41,888 nucleotides of DNA, taken from positions 1 to 41,888 of the forward strand of contig JAEFBA010000014.1 in NCBI GenBank assembly GCA_016292145.1, read 5' to 3'. The notes below the pieces were generated by a model. That model was given only the letters and a program-made list of their open reading frames with translations, was not told the DNA's origin and made no database searches. The number at the start of each line of letters is the position of its first letter. Positions within the stretch are counted from its first letter, which is position 1. The DNA is from Saccharofermentans sp. (lineage in GTDB: Bacteria > Bacillota > Clostridia > Saccharofermentanales > Saccharofermentanaceae). Made by a program: the position numbers and the translations under genes. Positions 7,965 through 15,889 of the stretch are shown here, in pieces.

Positions 7965-9179
7965 ATGAAGACAGAGAGAAACTTCCCCAAAGTATCAATA
8001 TCCCAGAAGGCTGCCAGATCATTGAAGAATGGTCATCCGTGGGTATATGCGGATGAGATCTCATCAGATGCGGAGCTGACAGACGGCTGTATCGTTGACT
8101 GTTTTGAAGGCTCAAGCTGGCAGGGCGCAGGATTCTATAATTCAAATTCGAAGATCGCTGTAAGGATAATCTCGCGCAACAGCAATGATGTCTTCGATCA
8201 GAAGTTCTGGTACAGGCGCATGCTCTATGCGGTCTCATACAGGAAGACTGTCATGCCGGGAGATGACTTCAAATGCTGCAGGCTTATTCACGGGGAGGCT
8301 GACCAGATACCTGGCTTTACCTGCGACAGATACGGAGATATCGCCGTAACGCAGATAGCCTGCCTTGGTGTGGAACTTAATAAGGATCTTATCTATAAGG
8401 CTCTTATGGATGTTTTTGAAGAGCTCGGAGAACCGCTTAAGGGAATCTATGAGAGAAATGAGCTTGCCCTTCGCGAGAAGGAAGGCTTAGCGCTTTATAA
8501 AGGCTGGTATGGCGGCGCTGATTATCCTTGCATCACTGAGATCACGGAGAACGGCATCAGGTATTCCGTTGATGTTGAGAACGGCCAGAAGACAGGTTTC
8601 TTTTTGGACCAGAAATACAACAGGCTGGCTGCTGCCAGGATCGCTAAGGATAAGAATGTCTTAGACTGCTTCACGCATACGGGCTCATTCGGCCTTAATT
8701 GCGCCTATAACGGCGCCAAGCACGTTACGAGTGTCGACATATCTTCGCAGGCTGTCGAGATGGCCAGGGCCAATGCAGAGCGCAACGGACTATCAGATAA
8801 GATCGACTATGTGTGCGAGGATGTTTTCGAGCTCCTGACGAAGATGGCAGAGAGGAAGGACCATTCATTTGATTACATAATCTTAGATCCGCCTGCATTT
8901 ACCAAATCAAGAGATACTGTCGATTCGGCAGGCAGGGGATATAAGGAGATAAACCTCAAGGCGATGAAGCTTCTTCCCAGAGGCGGATACCTTGCCACCT
9001 GTTCTTGCTCGCACTTCATGACGGATGAATTATTCAGGAAGATGCTCTCTTCTGCGGCCAGGGATGCCAGCGTCAGTCTAAGGCAGATCGAAGCAAGAAC
9101 GCAGGCACCGGATCACCCCATACTTTGGAATGTTCCGGAGACAGAGTATTTAAAATTTTACATATTCCAAGTTGTTTGA
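7965..9179 (+). CDS. rlmI: Class I SAM-dependent rRNA methyltransferase, RlmI family
   Basis: A 404-residue protein with the architecture of RlmI-type 23S rRNA m5C methyltransferases. An N-terminal PUA-like domain (about 8-75, beginning with K-N-G-H-P-W-V-Y-A-D-E-I) is followed by a central linker domain and a Rossmann methyltransferase domain. SAM and target motifs include V-L-D-C-F-T-H-T-G-S-F-G (about 225-238), V-D-I-S-S-Q-A, L-D-P-P-A-F-T-K-S near 306, and a catalytic-type C-S-C-S-H near 346. The length is normal for the family. The exact rRNA position modified in this organism is inferred from family membership. It is the second gene after the DUF6935-like gene and is followed by a terminator. 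Confidence 0.88.
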   Translation: MKTERNFPKVSISQKAARSLKNGHPWVYADEISSDAELTDGCIVDCFEGSSWQGAGFYNSNSKIAVRIISRNSNDVFDQKFWYRRMLYAVSYRKTVMPGDDFKCCRLIHGEADQIPGFTCDRYGDIAVTQIACLGVELNKDLIYKALMDVFEELGEPLKGIYERNELALREKEGLALYKGWYGGADYPCITEITENGIRYSVDVENGQKTGFFLDQKYNRLAAARIAKDKNVLDCFTHTGSFGLNCAYNGAKHVTSVDISSQAVEMARANAERNGLSDKIDYVCEDVFELLTKMAERKDHSFDYIILDPPAFTKSRDTVDSAGRGYKEINLKAMKLLPRGGYLATCSCSHFMTDELFRKMLSSAARDASVSLRQIEARTQAPDHPILWNVPETEYLKFYIFQVV

Positions 9180-9213
9180 TATGCCGGTTTTCCGGACAAT
9201 GTAAAAATCCTTG

Positions 9214-9247
9214 AAACGCCCTGAAAATAAAGCTCAGCGGCGTTTTT
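9214..9247 (+). terminator. Rho-independent terminator after rlmI
   Basis: AAACGCC and CTGA pair with TCAG and GGCGTTT with one bulged base. The hairpin runs straight into a T-run. Confidence 0.8.
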
Positions 9248-9373
9248 TACTGATCTCTTTCACACAGTTTAGCCTATCTTTTCTCTCAATCTTGTTGTCG
9301 TTTTGATGCTGATATGAAGATGATTTGAAAAAACGCAGTAATAACCTTGTATACAGAAAGCGAGGTTTGCATT

Positions 9374-10492
9374 ATGTGCAGTGAGATCTTAAATGAACAG
9401 AATAACAGTTGTTTTGATAAGGACGCTACTCTGGTCATTAAGCAGGAAGCGATTATAAACAACGTTAAATATATTAAGGATAAGACAGGAGCGAAGATCA
9501 TCGCTGTTGTTAAGGAGAACGGTTACGGATTGGGAGTAGCCAATCTTTATCACATCCTTCAGGATCAGGATATATTCATGTACGCCGTTACAGCTCCCTG
9601 TGAAGCTATCGCACTCAGGAAAGAGGGCTGCACGGAAGATATCCTCATGCTTACGCCCATCTCTGATTTCAGTGAGCTCGTAACGATGGTATCTTTAGGC
9701 GTCGTAATCGCTTTGGGAAGTGAGGATCAGATCCCTGAGCTTCTCGATGTGTATAAGCTCGTCGGAAAGAAGCCGAGAGTTCATATCCAGATCGATTCAG
9801 GTCTCGGAAGATACGGTTTTAATGCCGATGACATGCTGGACTTCAGCAAGCTCAAGGATTGCATCTCGATCGAAGGCTGCTTCTCACACCTGGCAGGAAG
9901 CATACACAACTATAAGAAGAGTGTTGAGAACCAGGTACGTGTTTTCGAGCTTGCTCTCGAGAAGATCAAGGCTTCCGGTGTAGAACCCGGAATCTGCCAC
10001 ATCGCTAATTCCAAGGCAGCAATGACTTTCGGTTCATTGGGCTACGAAGCGGTAAGAGTCGGCAGTGCCATATTGGGAAAAGTCGCTGACAACAATGAGC
10101 TCGAGGAAGCTGTATGGCTTGAATCAAAGGTGTTCTCCGTATACGAGAGGCTCGAAGGCGAACACATCGGATACAGCGGTGAAGCTTATTTAAAGAGAGA
10201 CAGTTCCCTTGCAGTAGTAAGGATCGGAACGGGATGCGGCATAGGCCTTATTCAGAAGAGCACGATGGATTTCTCGTTCATCAATATCCTGAAGAATATC
10301 ATTAAGCGGATCAAAGATGATCCTGTCTTAAATGTGTGGATAAATGGAAAGAAGAGTCCGGTGATCGGCAGGATCGGTGTATCACACATGACTGTCGATG
10401 TAACAGAAAACAAGGTAAAGGCAGGAGATATCGTTAAGATCGGTGTAAATCCTTTACTGGTTCATCCTTATGTAGAAAGGCTGGTGGTCTGA
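9374..10492 (+). CDS. Alanine racemase-like PLP protein lacking the catalytic Tyr
   Basis: A 372-residue fold-type III PLP protein with the alanine racemase layout. The PLP lysine is K47 in A-V-V-K-E-N-G-Y-G. S-H-L-A-G-S (171-176), H-I-A-N-S-K-A-A and A-V-R-V-G-S-A-I-L-G (R228) also fit the family, as does the C-terminal I-N-G-K-K-S-P-V-I-G-R-I-G. Two signature sites are altered: the G-Y-x-D-G that carries the second catalytic base reads G-T-G-C-G (285-289), and the C-M-D-Q segment reads G-V-S-H. Racemisation by the usual two-base mechanism is therefore doubtful; it may be a divergent racemase, lyase or PLP carrier. The start is ATG at 9374 with GAGG eight bases upstream; an upstream ATG at 9347 lacks one. 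It converges on the glycosyltransferase gene with no terminator between. Confidence 0.8.
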   Translation: MCSEILNEQNNSCFDKDATLVIKQEAIINNVKYIKDKTGAKIIAVVKENGYGLGVANLYHILQDQDIFMYAVTAPCEAIALRKEGCTEDILMLTPISDFSELVTMVSLGVVIALGSEDQIPELLDVYKLVGKKPRVHIQIDSGLGRYGFNADDMLDFSKLKDCISIEGCFSHLAGSIHNYKKSVENQVRVFELALEKIKASGVEPGICHIANSKAAMTFGSLGYEAVRVGSAILGKVADNNELEEAVWLESKVFSVYERLEGEHIGYSGEAYLKRDSSLAVVRIGTGCGIGLIQKSTMDFSFINILKNIIKRIKDDPVLNVWINGKKSPVIGRIGVSHMTVDVTENKVKAGDIVKIGVNPLLVHPYVERLVV

Positions 10493-10526
10493 CATGAAAA
10501 CTATTAAACAGAAAAAGCGTTTCAGT

Positions 10527-12074
10527 TTAAATTCGCTTATAAAGTCTGTACCCGTAGAGAGTTTTCTCGCCGGTGTAGTCAATGTAAGTGTCTGTTTCCT
10601 CTCTGATGAGAACATAATTATCCCAGTCACACTCACAGAAGAAGGAAGTGACGATGTAGTCGAAGTATCCAGCTTCGATCAGTCGGTTCTGCTCTTCAAG
10701 AATTGCAGGGTAGCTTGATTCGATATTGAGGAAGCAGAAGAACCTGTTTTGAGGAAGAAGGCCTGCAGCAGTGTAGAAGCCTGAATCCATAACATCGTAA
10801 GTAAGGATCCTGGCGTTTGGTGTCTGATTGATTGTCTCAGCATATCGGAACTGCGCCAGGAATTCCTTTTTTTGGAATATAAGATAATTATTCTTATTCA
10901 GAAGTAAGATCAAGGCATAGAAAACTACCAGCGCTCCTGTGATGAGTCCCTGCATGAACATAGGATTCTGCTTGAAGAGCTTCTTTATTACAGCCAGGCC
11001 CTTGCAGAAAGGGATCAGAGCAAGAGAGAAAAAGCCTGCCAGGATATAGATGTAGTAGTAGATAAAAGTGTTTCTCGTAAATGTTATTCCTATAGAGAGA
11101 ACGAAAGTTGCAAGGAAGAGGAGCAAGGTCTTCTTCCTGTATTTCTTCCCTGTGAAGAAGAGCGATACAAAAGTCGCAAGAAGCAGTATTCCGAACTTCG
11201 GGTATTTAACGGACATCTTGCAGATCGCATATAACGGAATATAGATATTCCTGATCACAGGTATGGAAGCCAGAGCCGAATCTGTTTCTCCGGAGTGATA
11301 AAGGAATATGTTGTTGTAGAAATATGCTTCCCAGAGAGAAGCAAGAGCTCCGTTTGCAAGGAAATAGACCAGTACCGGTGCTGAAAGCATCAGGAAGCCT
11401 ATGGCAAATCTCCACACTAGTGACCAGAGCCTTTTAAATTCCTTCCGCTTGACCGCAAGGATCAGGATATATAAGCAGAAGCCCGCCATGAAGCCGATGA
11501 ACGTATACTTTATCCAGAACAGTGCAGCCGTGATAAGGCCGCAGATAAGAGCCTCTGTCCTGGATGGGAGCCCGTCGCCTTTTACGATGGCTTTAAGCCC
11601 GAAGTATAAGGCTATCGTAAGAAGGGGAAAGCAGAGTTCTTCCGCGTTGCCGCCGAAATTAAACAGTCTGGTCGAATAAGTGAGCCCCAATAACAGGGGA
11701 ACCAGAGCGATTGCAAACTTCGGAGGCTCGGCAAAGAGCTTTACGGTCTTCCATGAGAAAACCGCGAACAGGGATGCCATGACGCATTCTGCAATCCATG
11801 CACCTATAAATGACTTCTCTGATATCAGGGCAGCCAGAGCATAGATAAAATAGAGCAGGGGCCCCTTTTGTTCGTAGAGGTCCCTGTATGGAACAAGACC
11901 GTGGATAATGCCTCTGCCTACAGTAAAAAAGCAGTTCGCATCGTCCCAGGGATTGAACGGGTAAAGTGGAGAAGAAGCTGACACGACTGTTATCGTGACT
12001 GCTGCCGATATTACCAGGATGGCAAGTTCGGATTTGGTAAGCTTGCCGTCAACGCAGGGTCCCTGAGATCTCAT
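10527..12074 (-). CDS. GT39-type integral membrane glycosyltransferase
   Basis: A 515-residue GT-C fold membrane protein with about 11-12 hydrophobic helices. After the first helix comes the family signature: N-P-W-D-D-A-N (about 42-48), then G-R-G-I-I-H-G-L-V-P-Y-R-D-L-Y-E-Q-K-G-P. The acidic pair in the first loop is the usual polyprenyl-phosphate-sugar/catalytic site. A soluble C-terminal part follows from about 420. Relatives glycosylate lipid or wall polymers from polyprenyl-phosphate sugars at the membrane exterior; the acceptor here is unknown. It starts 22 bases after the superoxide reductase gene. The ribosome binding site is weak (AAGG 12 bases upstream), so the exact start is uncertain. 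Confidence 0.82.
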   Translation of the reverse strand: MRSQGPCVDGKLTKSELAILVISAAVTITVVSASSPLYPFNPWDDANCFFTVGRGIIHGLVPYRDLYEQKGPLLYFIYALAALISEKSFIGAWIAECVMASLFAVFSWKTVKLFAEPPKFAIALVPLLLGLTYSTRLFNFGGNAEELCFPLLTIALYFGLKAIVKGDGLPSRTEALICGLITAALFWIKYTFIGFMAGFCLYILILAVKRKEFKRLWSLVWRFAIGFLMLSAPVLVYFLANGALASLWEAYFYNNIFLYHSGETDSALASIPVIRNIYIPLYAICKMSVKYPKFGILLLATFVSLFFTGKKYRKKTLLLFLATFVLSIGITFTRNTFIYYYIYILAGFFSLALIPFCKGLAVIKKLFKQNPMFMQGLITGALVVFYALILLLNKNNYLIFQKKEFLAQFRYAETINQTPNARILTYDVMDSGFYTAAGLLPQNRFFCFLNIESSYPAILEEQNRLIEAGYFDYIVTSFFCECDWDNYVLIREETDTYIDYTGEKTLYGYRLYKRI

Positions 12075-12096
12075 CGGTGATTATTGCCTTATCAGA

Positions 12097-12456
12097 TCAA
12101 GCTTCAGCCTTCCACAGACCGTGGAGGTTGCAGTATTCGTAAGCTGCAATGACCTTCTCGTCAGCACCGATCGTGAAGACTGCCTTAGGCTCAGAGCCGG
12201 GCTTAAGCTGTCTTACAATAGCGCCCTTGTCTGTCTCGAGAGCGATGAATGTGATGTAGTGTGCATCCATCATGGGGTGAGCGACTTCGCCGACTGCAAC
12301 GGTAACTTCCTGACCGTTTACGCTGATCACGGGCACGTGCTTCTCACCTGCAGCATCAGTAGTGTTGGGGATGAGTTCTTCAAGATGACCACCTTCGCAA
12401 TCGGTCTCGAAAAGCTTGGTTACAACGGTTCCGCACTTACCAATAAAAAACTTCAT
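12097..12456 (-). CDS. Superoxide reductase (desulfoferrodoxin family), N-domain eroded
   Basis: A 119-residue cytoplasmic protein with the complete non-haem iron centre of superoxide reductases: H40 in E-K-H-V-P, H60 in A-H-P-M, H66 in A-H-Y-I, C109 and H112 in Y-C-N-L-H-G-L-W. Lysine K39 beside H40 matches the conserved active-site loop. The first 35 residues align in position with the desulforedoxin domain of desulfoferrodoxins but keep only two cysteines (C8, C20), so the extra Fe(Cys)4 centre is lost. It would reduce superoxide to peroxide in an anaerobe. The start has GTAGGAGGA eight bases upstream. The glycosyltransferase gene follows; no functional link is obvious. Confidence 0.9.
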   Translation of the reverse strand: MKFFIGKCGTVVTKLFETDCEGGHLEELIPNTTDAAGEKHVPVISVNGQEVTVAVGEVAHPMMDAHYITFIALETDKGAIVRQLKPGSEPKAVFTIGADEKVIAAYEYCNLHGLWKAEA

Positions 12457-12494
12457 GACTCTAAATCCTCCTACTGAATTTATTAAGTAAAACC

Positions 12495-12503
12495 ATTATA
12501 ACA
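12495..12503 (-). promoter_or_regulatory. Extended -10 promoter of the superoxide reductase gene
   Basis: On the minus strand, TGT precedes a perfect TATAAT (12500 down to 12495). A good -35 is missing, as expected for an extended -10 promoter. Confidence 0.6.
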
Positions 12504-12658
12504 TTTTGTCCCTGCAAAGGTTCCTTTCCGGTGAACTGAAAATCATTATGGAGGCTTTATGTCGAAACGAGATTAAATCTTAATGGAAACAACACAAGAG
12601 TGATGGTTTTTGTCCAAAAAGAAATTCTTTTTGACTTAATGGGAACGGAGGGCTTCTG

Positions 12659-12664
12659 TATAAT
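12659..12664 (+). promoter_or_regulatory. -10 element of the SDR gene
   Basis: A perfect TATAAT. A TTGACT at 12631 is 22 bases upstream, too far for a standard -35; TTAATG at the right distance is weak. The predicted start is near 12671. Confidence 0.5.
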
Positions 12665-12670
12665 TTTCGT

Positions 12671-12687
12671 GGAGTCAGGAAGACTCC
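12671..12687 (+). promoter_or_regulatory. 5'-terminal stem-loop of the SDR transcript
   Basis: GGAGTC (12671-12676) and GACTCC (12682-12687) pair perfectly around a five-base loop, starting exactly at the +1 predicted from the -10 element. Confidence 0.55.
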
Positions 12688-12718
12688 GGCCAAAAATACT
12701 ATATGAGGTGGAATGAAT

Positions 12719-13492
12719 ATGGCTAACATTTTTGATTTAACGGGTAGAGTTGCTGTAGTTACAGGCTGCTCCACAGGACTCGGTGTTCAGATGGCTAAGG
12801 CTCTTGCTAATCAGGGCTGTAATATCGTAGCCATTGCACGCCGCCAGAATCTGCTTGATGAGGTTTGCGCTGATATCGAAAAGACATACGGTGTAAAGAC
12901 TCTCGCAGTAAAGCTCGACATTACGGATACAGCAGCAGTTGACGCTGCTACAGATGAGATCCTCGCAAAGATGGGCAGGATCGACATCCTCGTAAACAAT
13001 GCAGGCACAGGCGCTGTCGCTCCTGCAGAAGACATCACAGATGAGCAGTTCATGAACGAGATCGACATCGACCTCTTCGGTTCCTTCAGAATGGCAAGAG
13101 CCATCGCTAAGAAGGCAATGATCCCTGCTAAGTTCGGCAGAGTCATCAATATCGCTTCAATGTATGGTCTTGTAGGAAACAAGGTCGCTCCCGCATCTCC
13201 TTACCACGCTGCAAAGGGCGGGGTTGTAAACCTTACAAGAGCACTCGCTTCCGAGTGGGGTAAGTACGGCATCACAGTTAACTCCATCTGCCCCGGCTAT
13301 TTCTACAGCCCTCTTACAAAGGAGACATTGGATTCAGAGTTCTTCCAGGCTAATGCAAGAACGATGATCCCTCTCGAGAGATACGGCAACGACGGCGAGC
13401 TCGATACGGCAGTATGCTTCCTCGCTTCTCCCGCAACAACTTATGTTACAGGCGTAAATCTCCCTGTAGACGGCGGATACACAGCAATGTAA
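12719..13492 (+). CDS. Short-chain dehydrogenase/reductase (SDR), gluconate-5-dehydrogenase-like
   Basis: A 257-residue classical SDR. The NAD(P)-binding motif is T-G-C-S-T-G-L-G (15-22), followed by D-I-T (about residue 68) and N-N-A-G. Catalytic residues are a Ser in N-I-A-S-M and Tyr/Lys in Y-H-A-A-K-G. The C-terminus S-P-A-T-T-Y-V-T-G-V-N-L-P-V-D-G-G is typical. The overall pattern is closest to gluconate 5-dehydrogenase or 2-deoxygluconate dehydrogenase types, but the substrate cannot be fixed from sequence. Starts at 12713 and 12719 are both possible. The GAGGTGG ribosome binding site ends seven bases before 12719 and only one base before 12713, so 12719 is preferred. It is monocistronic, with its own promoter and terminator. 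Confidence 0.88.
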   Translation: MANIFDLTGRVAVVTGCSTGLGVQMAKALANQGCNIVAIARRQNLLDEVCADIEKTYGVKTLAVKLDITDTAAVDAATDEILAKMGRIDILVNNAGTGAVAPAEDITDEQFMNEIDIDLFGSFRMARAIAKKAMIPAKFGRVINIASMYGLVGNKVAPASPYHAAKGGVVNLTRALASEWGKYGITVNSICPGYFYSPLTKETLDSEFFQANARTMIPLERYGNDGELDTAVCFLASPATTYVTGVNLPVDGGYTAM

Positions 13493-13540
13493 TCCATTCC
13501 ATAAGGGCGCTTGACGTCCTTGGTCTGAACAAATAAATAA

Positions 13541-13587
13541 CCGTGCAATTCTTTTATTTTTAATAAAGATTTGCACGGCTTTTTTTG
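13541..13587 (+). terminator. Rho-independent terminator after the SDR gene
   Basis: CCGTGCAA pairs with TTGCACGG across a long AT-rich loop that can extend the stem. A seven-T run follows. Confidence 0.85.
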
Positions 13588-13594
13588 TTATGAT
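13586..13594 (+). promoter_or_regulatory. Possible extended -10 promoter overlapping the terminator tail
   Basis: TGTTATGAT lies at the end of the preceding T-run. The implied start (about 13601) leaves a leader of only some 16 bases before the TTG start at 13617. There is no clear -35. Confidence 0.4.
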
Positions 13595-13616
13595 ATGCGT
13601 TGGAAGGGGTGAATTG

Positions 13617-15479
13617 TTGGAGAAGTCAAAAGACAGTTTTATTTTCTCGCGCAAAGAACTGAAGCGGGAGGCGAAGAGCAATCTCAAGCATCATTATCTG
13701 ATGTACGTTGTTGCCTGTCTTTTCTCACTCATTATCCAGGCAGAGTTCTTTACGTCCGATAATCTCATCTCCGTAAGAAGACAGGTTGTTTCTGACGCAG
13801 TCAATGCTTTTTGCGAGCTTACCGGAATGGAAGATGTCAGAAGGCTCGAGAATGCTTATAACTCCATTGACTCTGATGCGGACTCTTTATATAAGGACGT
13901 TAAGCAGTTCCTCTATAGCAAGACTCTTGAAAATGACGATGCCAACAAGGTATTCGGCAGGACGAAGGGAACGCTCAACCAGATCATAAATTACATAACG
14001 GAAGAGACGATCATCTCAAATCTCTATTCAATCGTTATACAGTTCATAGCTTTCGGTAATGTGGGGAAACTCCTGCTTATCATACTGCTTGCGGTAATGG
14101 CGTTATTCGCATGGATGTTTGTCCGTAATGTATATATTGCCGTCAACCGAAGGATATTCCTCGAAGGCCGTACCTATAAGAGGATTCCTTTCTCGAGATA
14201 CCTGTTCTTCATCAGGGTGAAGAGGTGGATCAGAGCCTCCTTTACGATGGCCTTAAGAACATTGATCGAACTGCTCGGCATGTCCACGATCATAGGATTT
14301 CCGGTCGTTCACTTCGGCTTTTTCCTGATGCCTTACATCATTGCCGAGAATCCCGATATCAAGCCTTTCGAAGCCGCAAAGCTTTCATGGCTCATGATGA
14401 GGGGCAATAAATGGAAGCTGTTTGTTATGAGCATGAGCTTCATGGGATGGTATGTATTGGGAAGCTTCACGTTCGGCATGTCCAACATCTTCTTCTCCAA
14501 CCCCTACATGATCTGCTGCTATTCCGAGTATTATGCCCAGATCAGAAAGCATGCAAAGGAGAAGGGTATTGCCGGTGCGGAACTGCTTAACGATGAATAT
14601 CTGTTTGTCAGAGCCGATTCCAACAAGCTTGCAGATGTATATTCTGATGTTATTTCCGAGATCTCCAAGCCTGAGTACTCTCTTGAAAACCTTGAAGGCC
14701 GCCGTGAGAAGTTCTTTGCCAAGAACTTCGGCGTCATTCTCTGGAACAGCAAGGAAGAGATCGAATATGAGAACCGACAGGCCCACAGGATGAAGATGCA
14801 GGCCTATGAGAAGGAAGCAACGGGACTCGTCTATCCTTCAAGGCTTTCACCTATCCCTGAGCAGCGCAGGATCAAGGCTCTGGACAACATCCATTACATG
14901 AGGCACTATTCGCTGTCTTCTCTTGCAATGCTGTTTGTCATCTTCTCGAATTTCGGCTGGACATGGGAACTTTTCTATTACTTCCTCATGAAGGGCCAGC
15001 TTATCAACAGAGGCTTTAATCACGGTCCGTGGCTTCCTATCTACGGATTCGGCGGACTTATCGTTCTGATGGGCCTTCACCGCGTGCGCAGAAGACCTGT
15101 TGTCTTCTTCTTCTCGACTATCATCTCCTGCGGTGCCGTAGAGTATTTCACGAGCTGGCTTTTAGAGGTCTGCTTCGACAAGAAATGGTGGGATTACAGC
15201 GGTTATTTCCTTAACCTCAACAGCAGGATCTGTGCTGAGGGTCTCTTTGTATTCGGTGTATGCGGACTTGCTTTCATCTACGTCCTTGCACCGCTCCTCG
15301 ATAATCTTATCCGCAAAATAAACAGAAAGGTCCTCGTGCCTTTGGCCGTGACCCTTGTTATGATCATCGCTGCAGACTTCGTTTATTCGAACTTCGTGCC
15401 CAATACCGGTTACGGCATTACGGGTAATTTCGATAACGAGGACGATGTGACAGTAGAATCAGTCCTTGAAGAAGGATAG
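13617..15479 (+). CDS. DUF975 - CmpB (putative ABC transporter permease) fusion membrane protein
   Basis: A 620-residue membrane protein made of two parts. Residues 1 to about 310 look like a DUF975 protein: a basic N-terminus, a helix near 25-45, helices near 145-175 and 205-240, and F-E-A-A-K-L-S-W-L-M-M-R-G-N-K-W-K-L-F, a hallmark segment. After a charged linker (about 310-425), the C-terminal part matches the CmpB-type family annotated as putative ABC-transporter type IV: N-R-G-F-N-H-G-P-W-L-P-I-Y-G-F-G, a central C-G-A-V-E-Y-F-T-S-W-L-L-E, then W-W-D-Y-S and N-L-N-S-R-I-C. Neither part has a proven function. The start is taken as TTG at 13617, seven bases after AAGGGG; the ATG at 13590 lies inside the -10 element. 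Confidence 0.78.
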   Translation: MEKSKDSFIFSRKELKREAKSNLKHHYLMYVVACLFSLIIQAEFFTSDNLISVRRQVVSDAVNAFCELTGMEDVRRLENAYNSIDSDADSLYKDVKQFLYSKTLENDDANKVFGRTKGTLNQIINYITEETIISNLYSIVIQFIAFGNVGKLLLIILLAVMALFAWMFVRNVYIAVNRRIFLEGRTYKRIPFSRYLFFIRVKRWIRASFTMALRTLIELLGMSTIIGFPVVHFGFFLMPYIIAENPDIKPFEAAKLSWLMMRGNKWKLFVMSMSFMGWYVLGSFTFGMSNIFFSNPYMICCYSEYYAQIRKHAKEKGIAGAELLNDEYLFVRADSNKLADVYSDVISEISKPEYSLENLEGRREKFFAKNFGVILWNSKEEIEYENRQAHRMKMQAYEKEATGLVYPSRLSPIPEQRRIKALDNIHYMRHYSLSSLAMLFVIFSNFGWTWELFYYFLMKGQLINRGFNHGPWLPIYGFGGLIVLMGLHRVRRRPVVFFFSTIISCGAVEYFTSWLLEVCFDKKWWDYSGYFLNLNSRICAEGLFVFGVCGLAFIYVLAPLLDNLIRKINRKVLVPLAVTLVMIIAADFVYSNFVPNTGYGITGNFDNEDDVTVESVLEEG

Positions 15480-15481
15480 CT

Positions 15482-15739
15482 TCAGAACCACGTCTGAACG
15501 GATTCAACTGCACCTGTTGCAAGCACGATAGCCAATGCTACGAGGAAAACCAGGAAGCATATGATCGTGTAGCAGAAGTGGGATCTTGCGAAGTTCTTCT
15601 TGTTGATGTTCTTTGCACCGAGCGCGAAAACGATTAGGAATATAAAGCCTATTACCGGAATCGAGAATAAGATCTCATATCCGAAGTAGCCCCACATCGA
15701 TATCGGACGGTACTCCTCAGGAATGTTTAGATTGTCCAT
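15482..15739 (-). CDS. Small two-helix membrane protein
   Basis: An 85-residue protein with two hydrophobic helices (about 22-42 and 57-77). The N-terminal P-E-E-Y-R-P-I-S-M-W-G-Y-F-G-Y is followed by A-L-G-A-K-N-I-N-K-K-N-F-A-R-S. I have an impression of similar small proteins in gut Clostridia, but none with a function. It has an excellent ribosome binding site (GGGAGG). Its stop lies only two bases from the stop of the convergent DUF975-CmpB gene, with no terminator between, so the transcripts may overlap at their 3' ends. Confidence 0.75.
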   Translation of the reverse strand: MDNLNIPEEYRPISMWGYFGYEILFSIPVIGFIFLIVFALGAKNINKKNFARSHFCYTIICFLVFLVALAIVLATGAVESVQTWF

Positions 15740-15836
15740 TTTAATATCCTCCCTTATTCAAAAAGCACTAAAAATGCTGAAGAAAGTCTAACTTTTCTTC
15801 GAAAGTAAATATAGCACAAATGCCTTGTATTTCGTC

Positions 15837-15845
15837 TGATAAAAT
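15837..15845 (+). promoter_or_regulatory. Extended -10 promoter of lysA
   Basis: TGATAAAAT, a good -10 hexamer (15840-15845) with TGn in front. The predicted start near 15852 opens with TTAC, which could pair with GTAA at 15873-15876 beside the ribosome binding site. Confidence 0.45.
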
Positions 15846-15889
15846 GTTAATTTACCTCATACTGATTATTACGTAAGGAACAAGAAACT

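Noticed and set aside
10494..10718. A 74-codon plus-strand frame starting right after the racemase-like gene
   Set aside because: All but its first 11 codons lie antisense to the glycosyltransferase gene, there is no ribosome binding site, and the composition follows the opposite strand.
12121..12477. Plus-strand frame opposite the superoxide reductase gene
   Set aside because: The opposite strand has all iron ligands, a ribosome binding site and a promoter.
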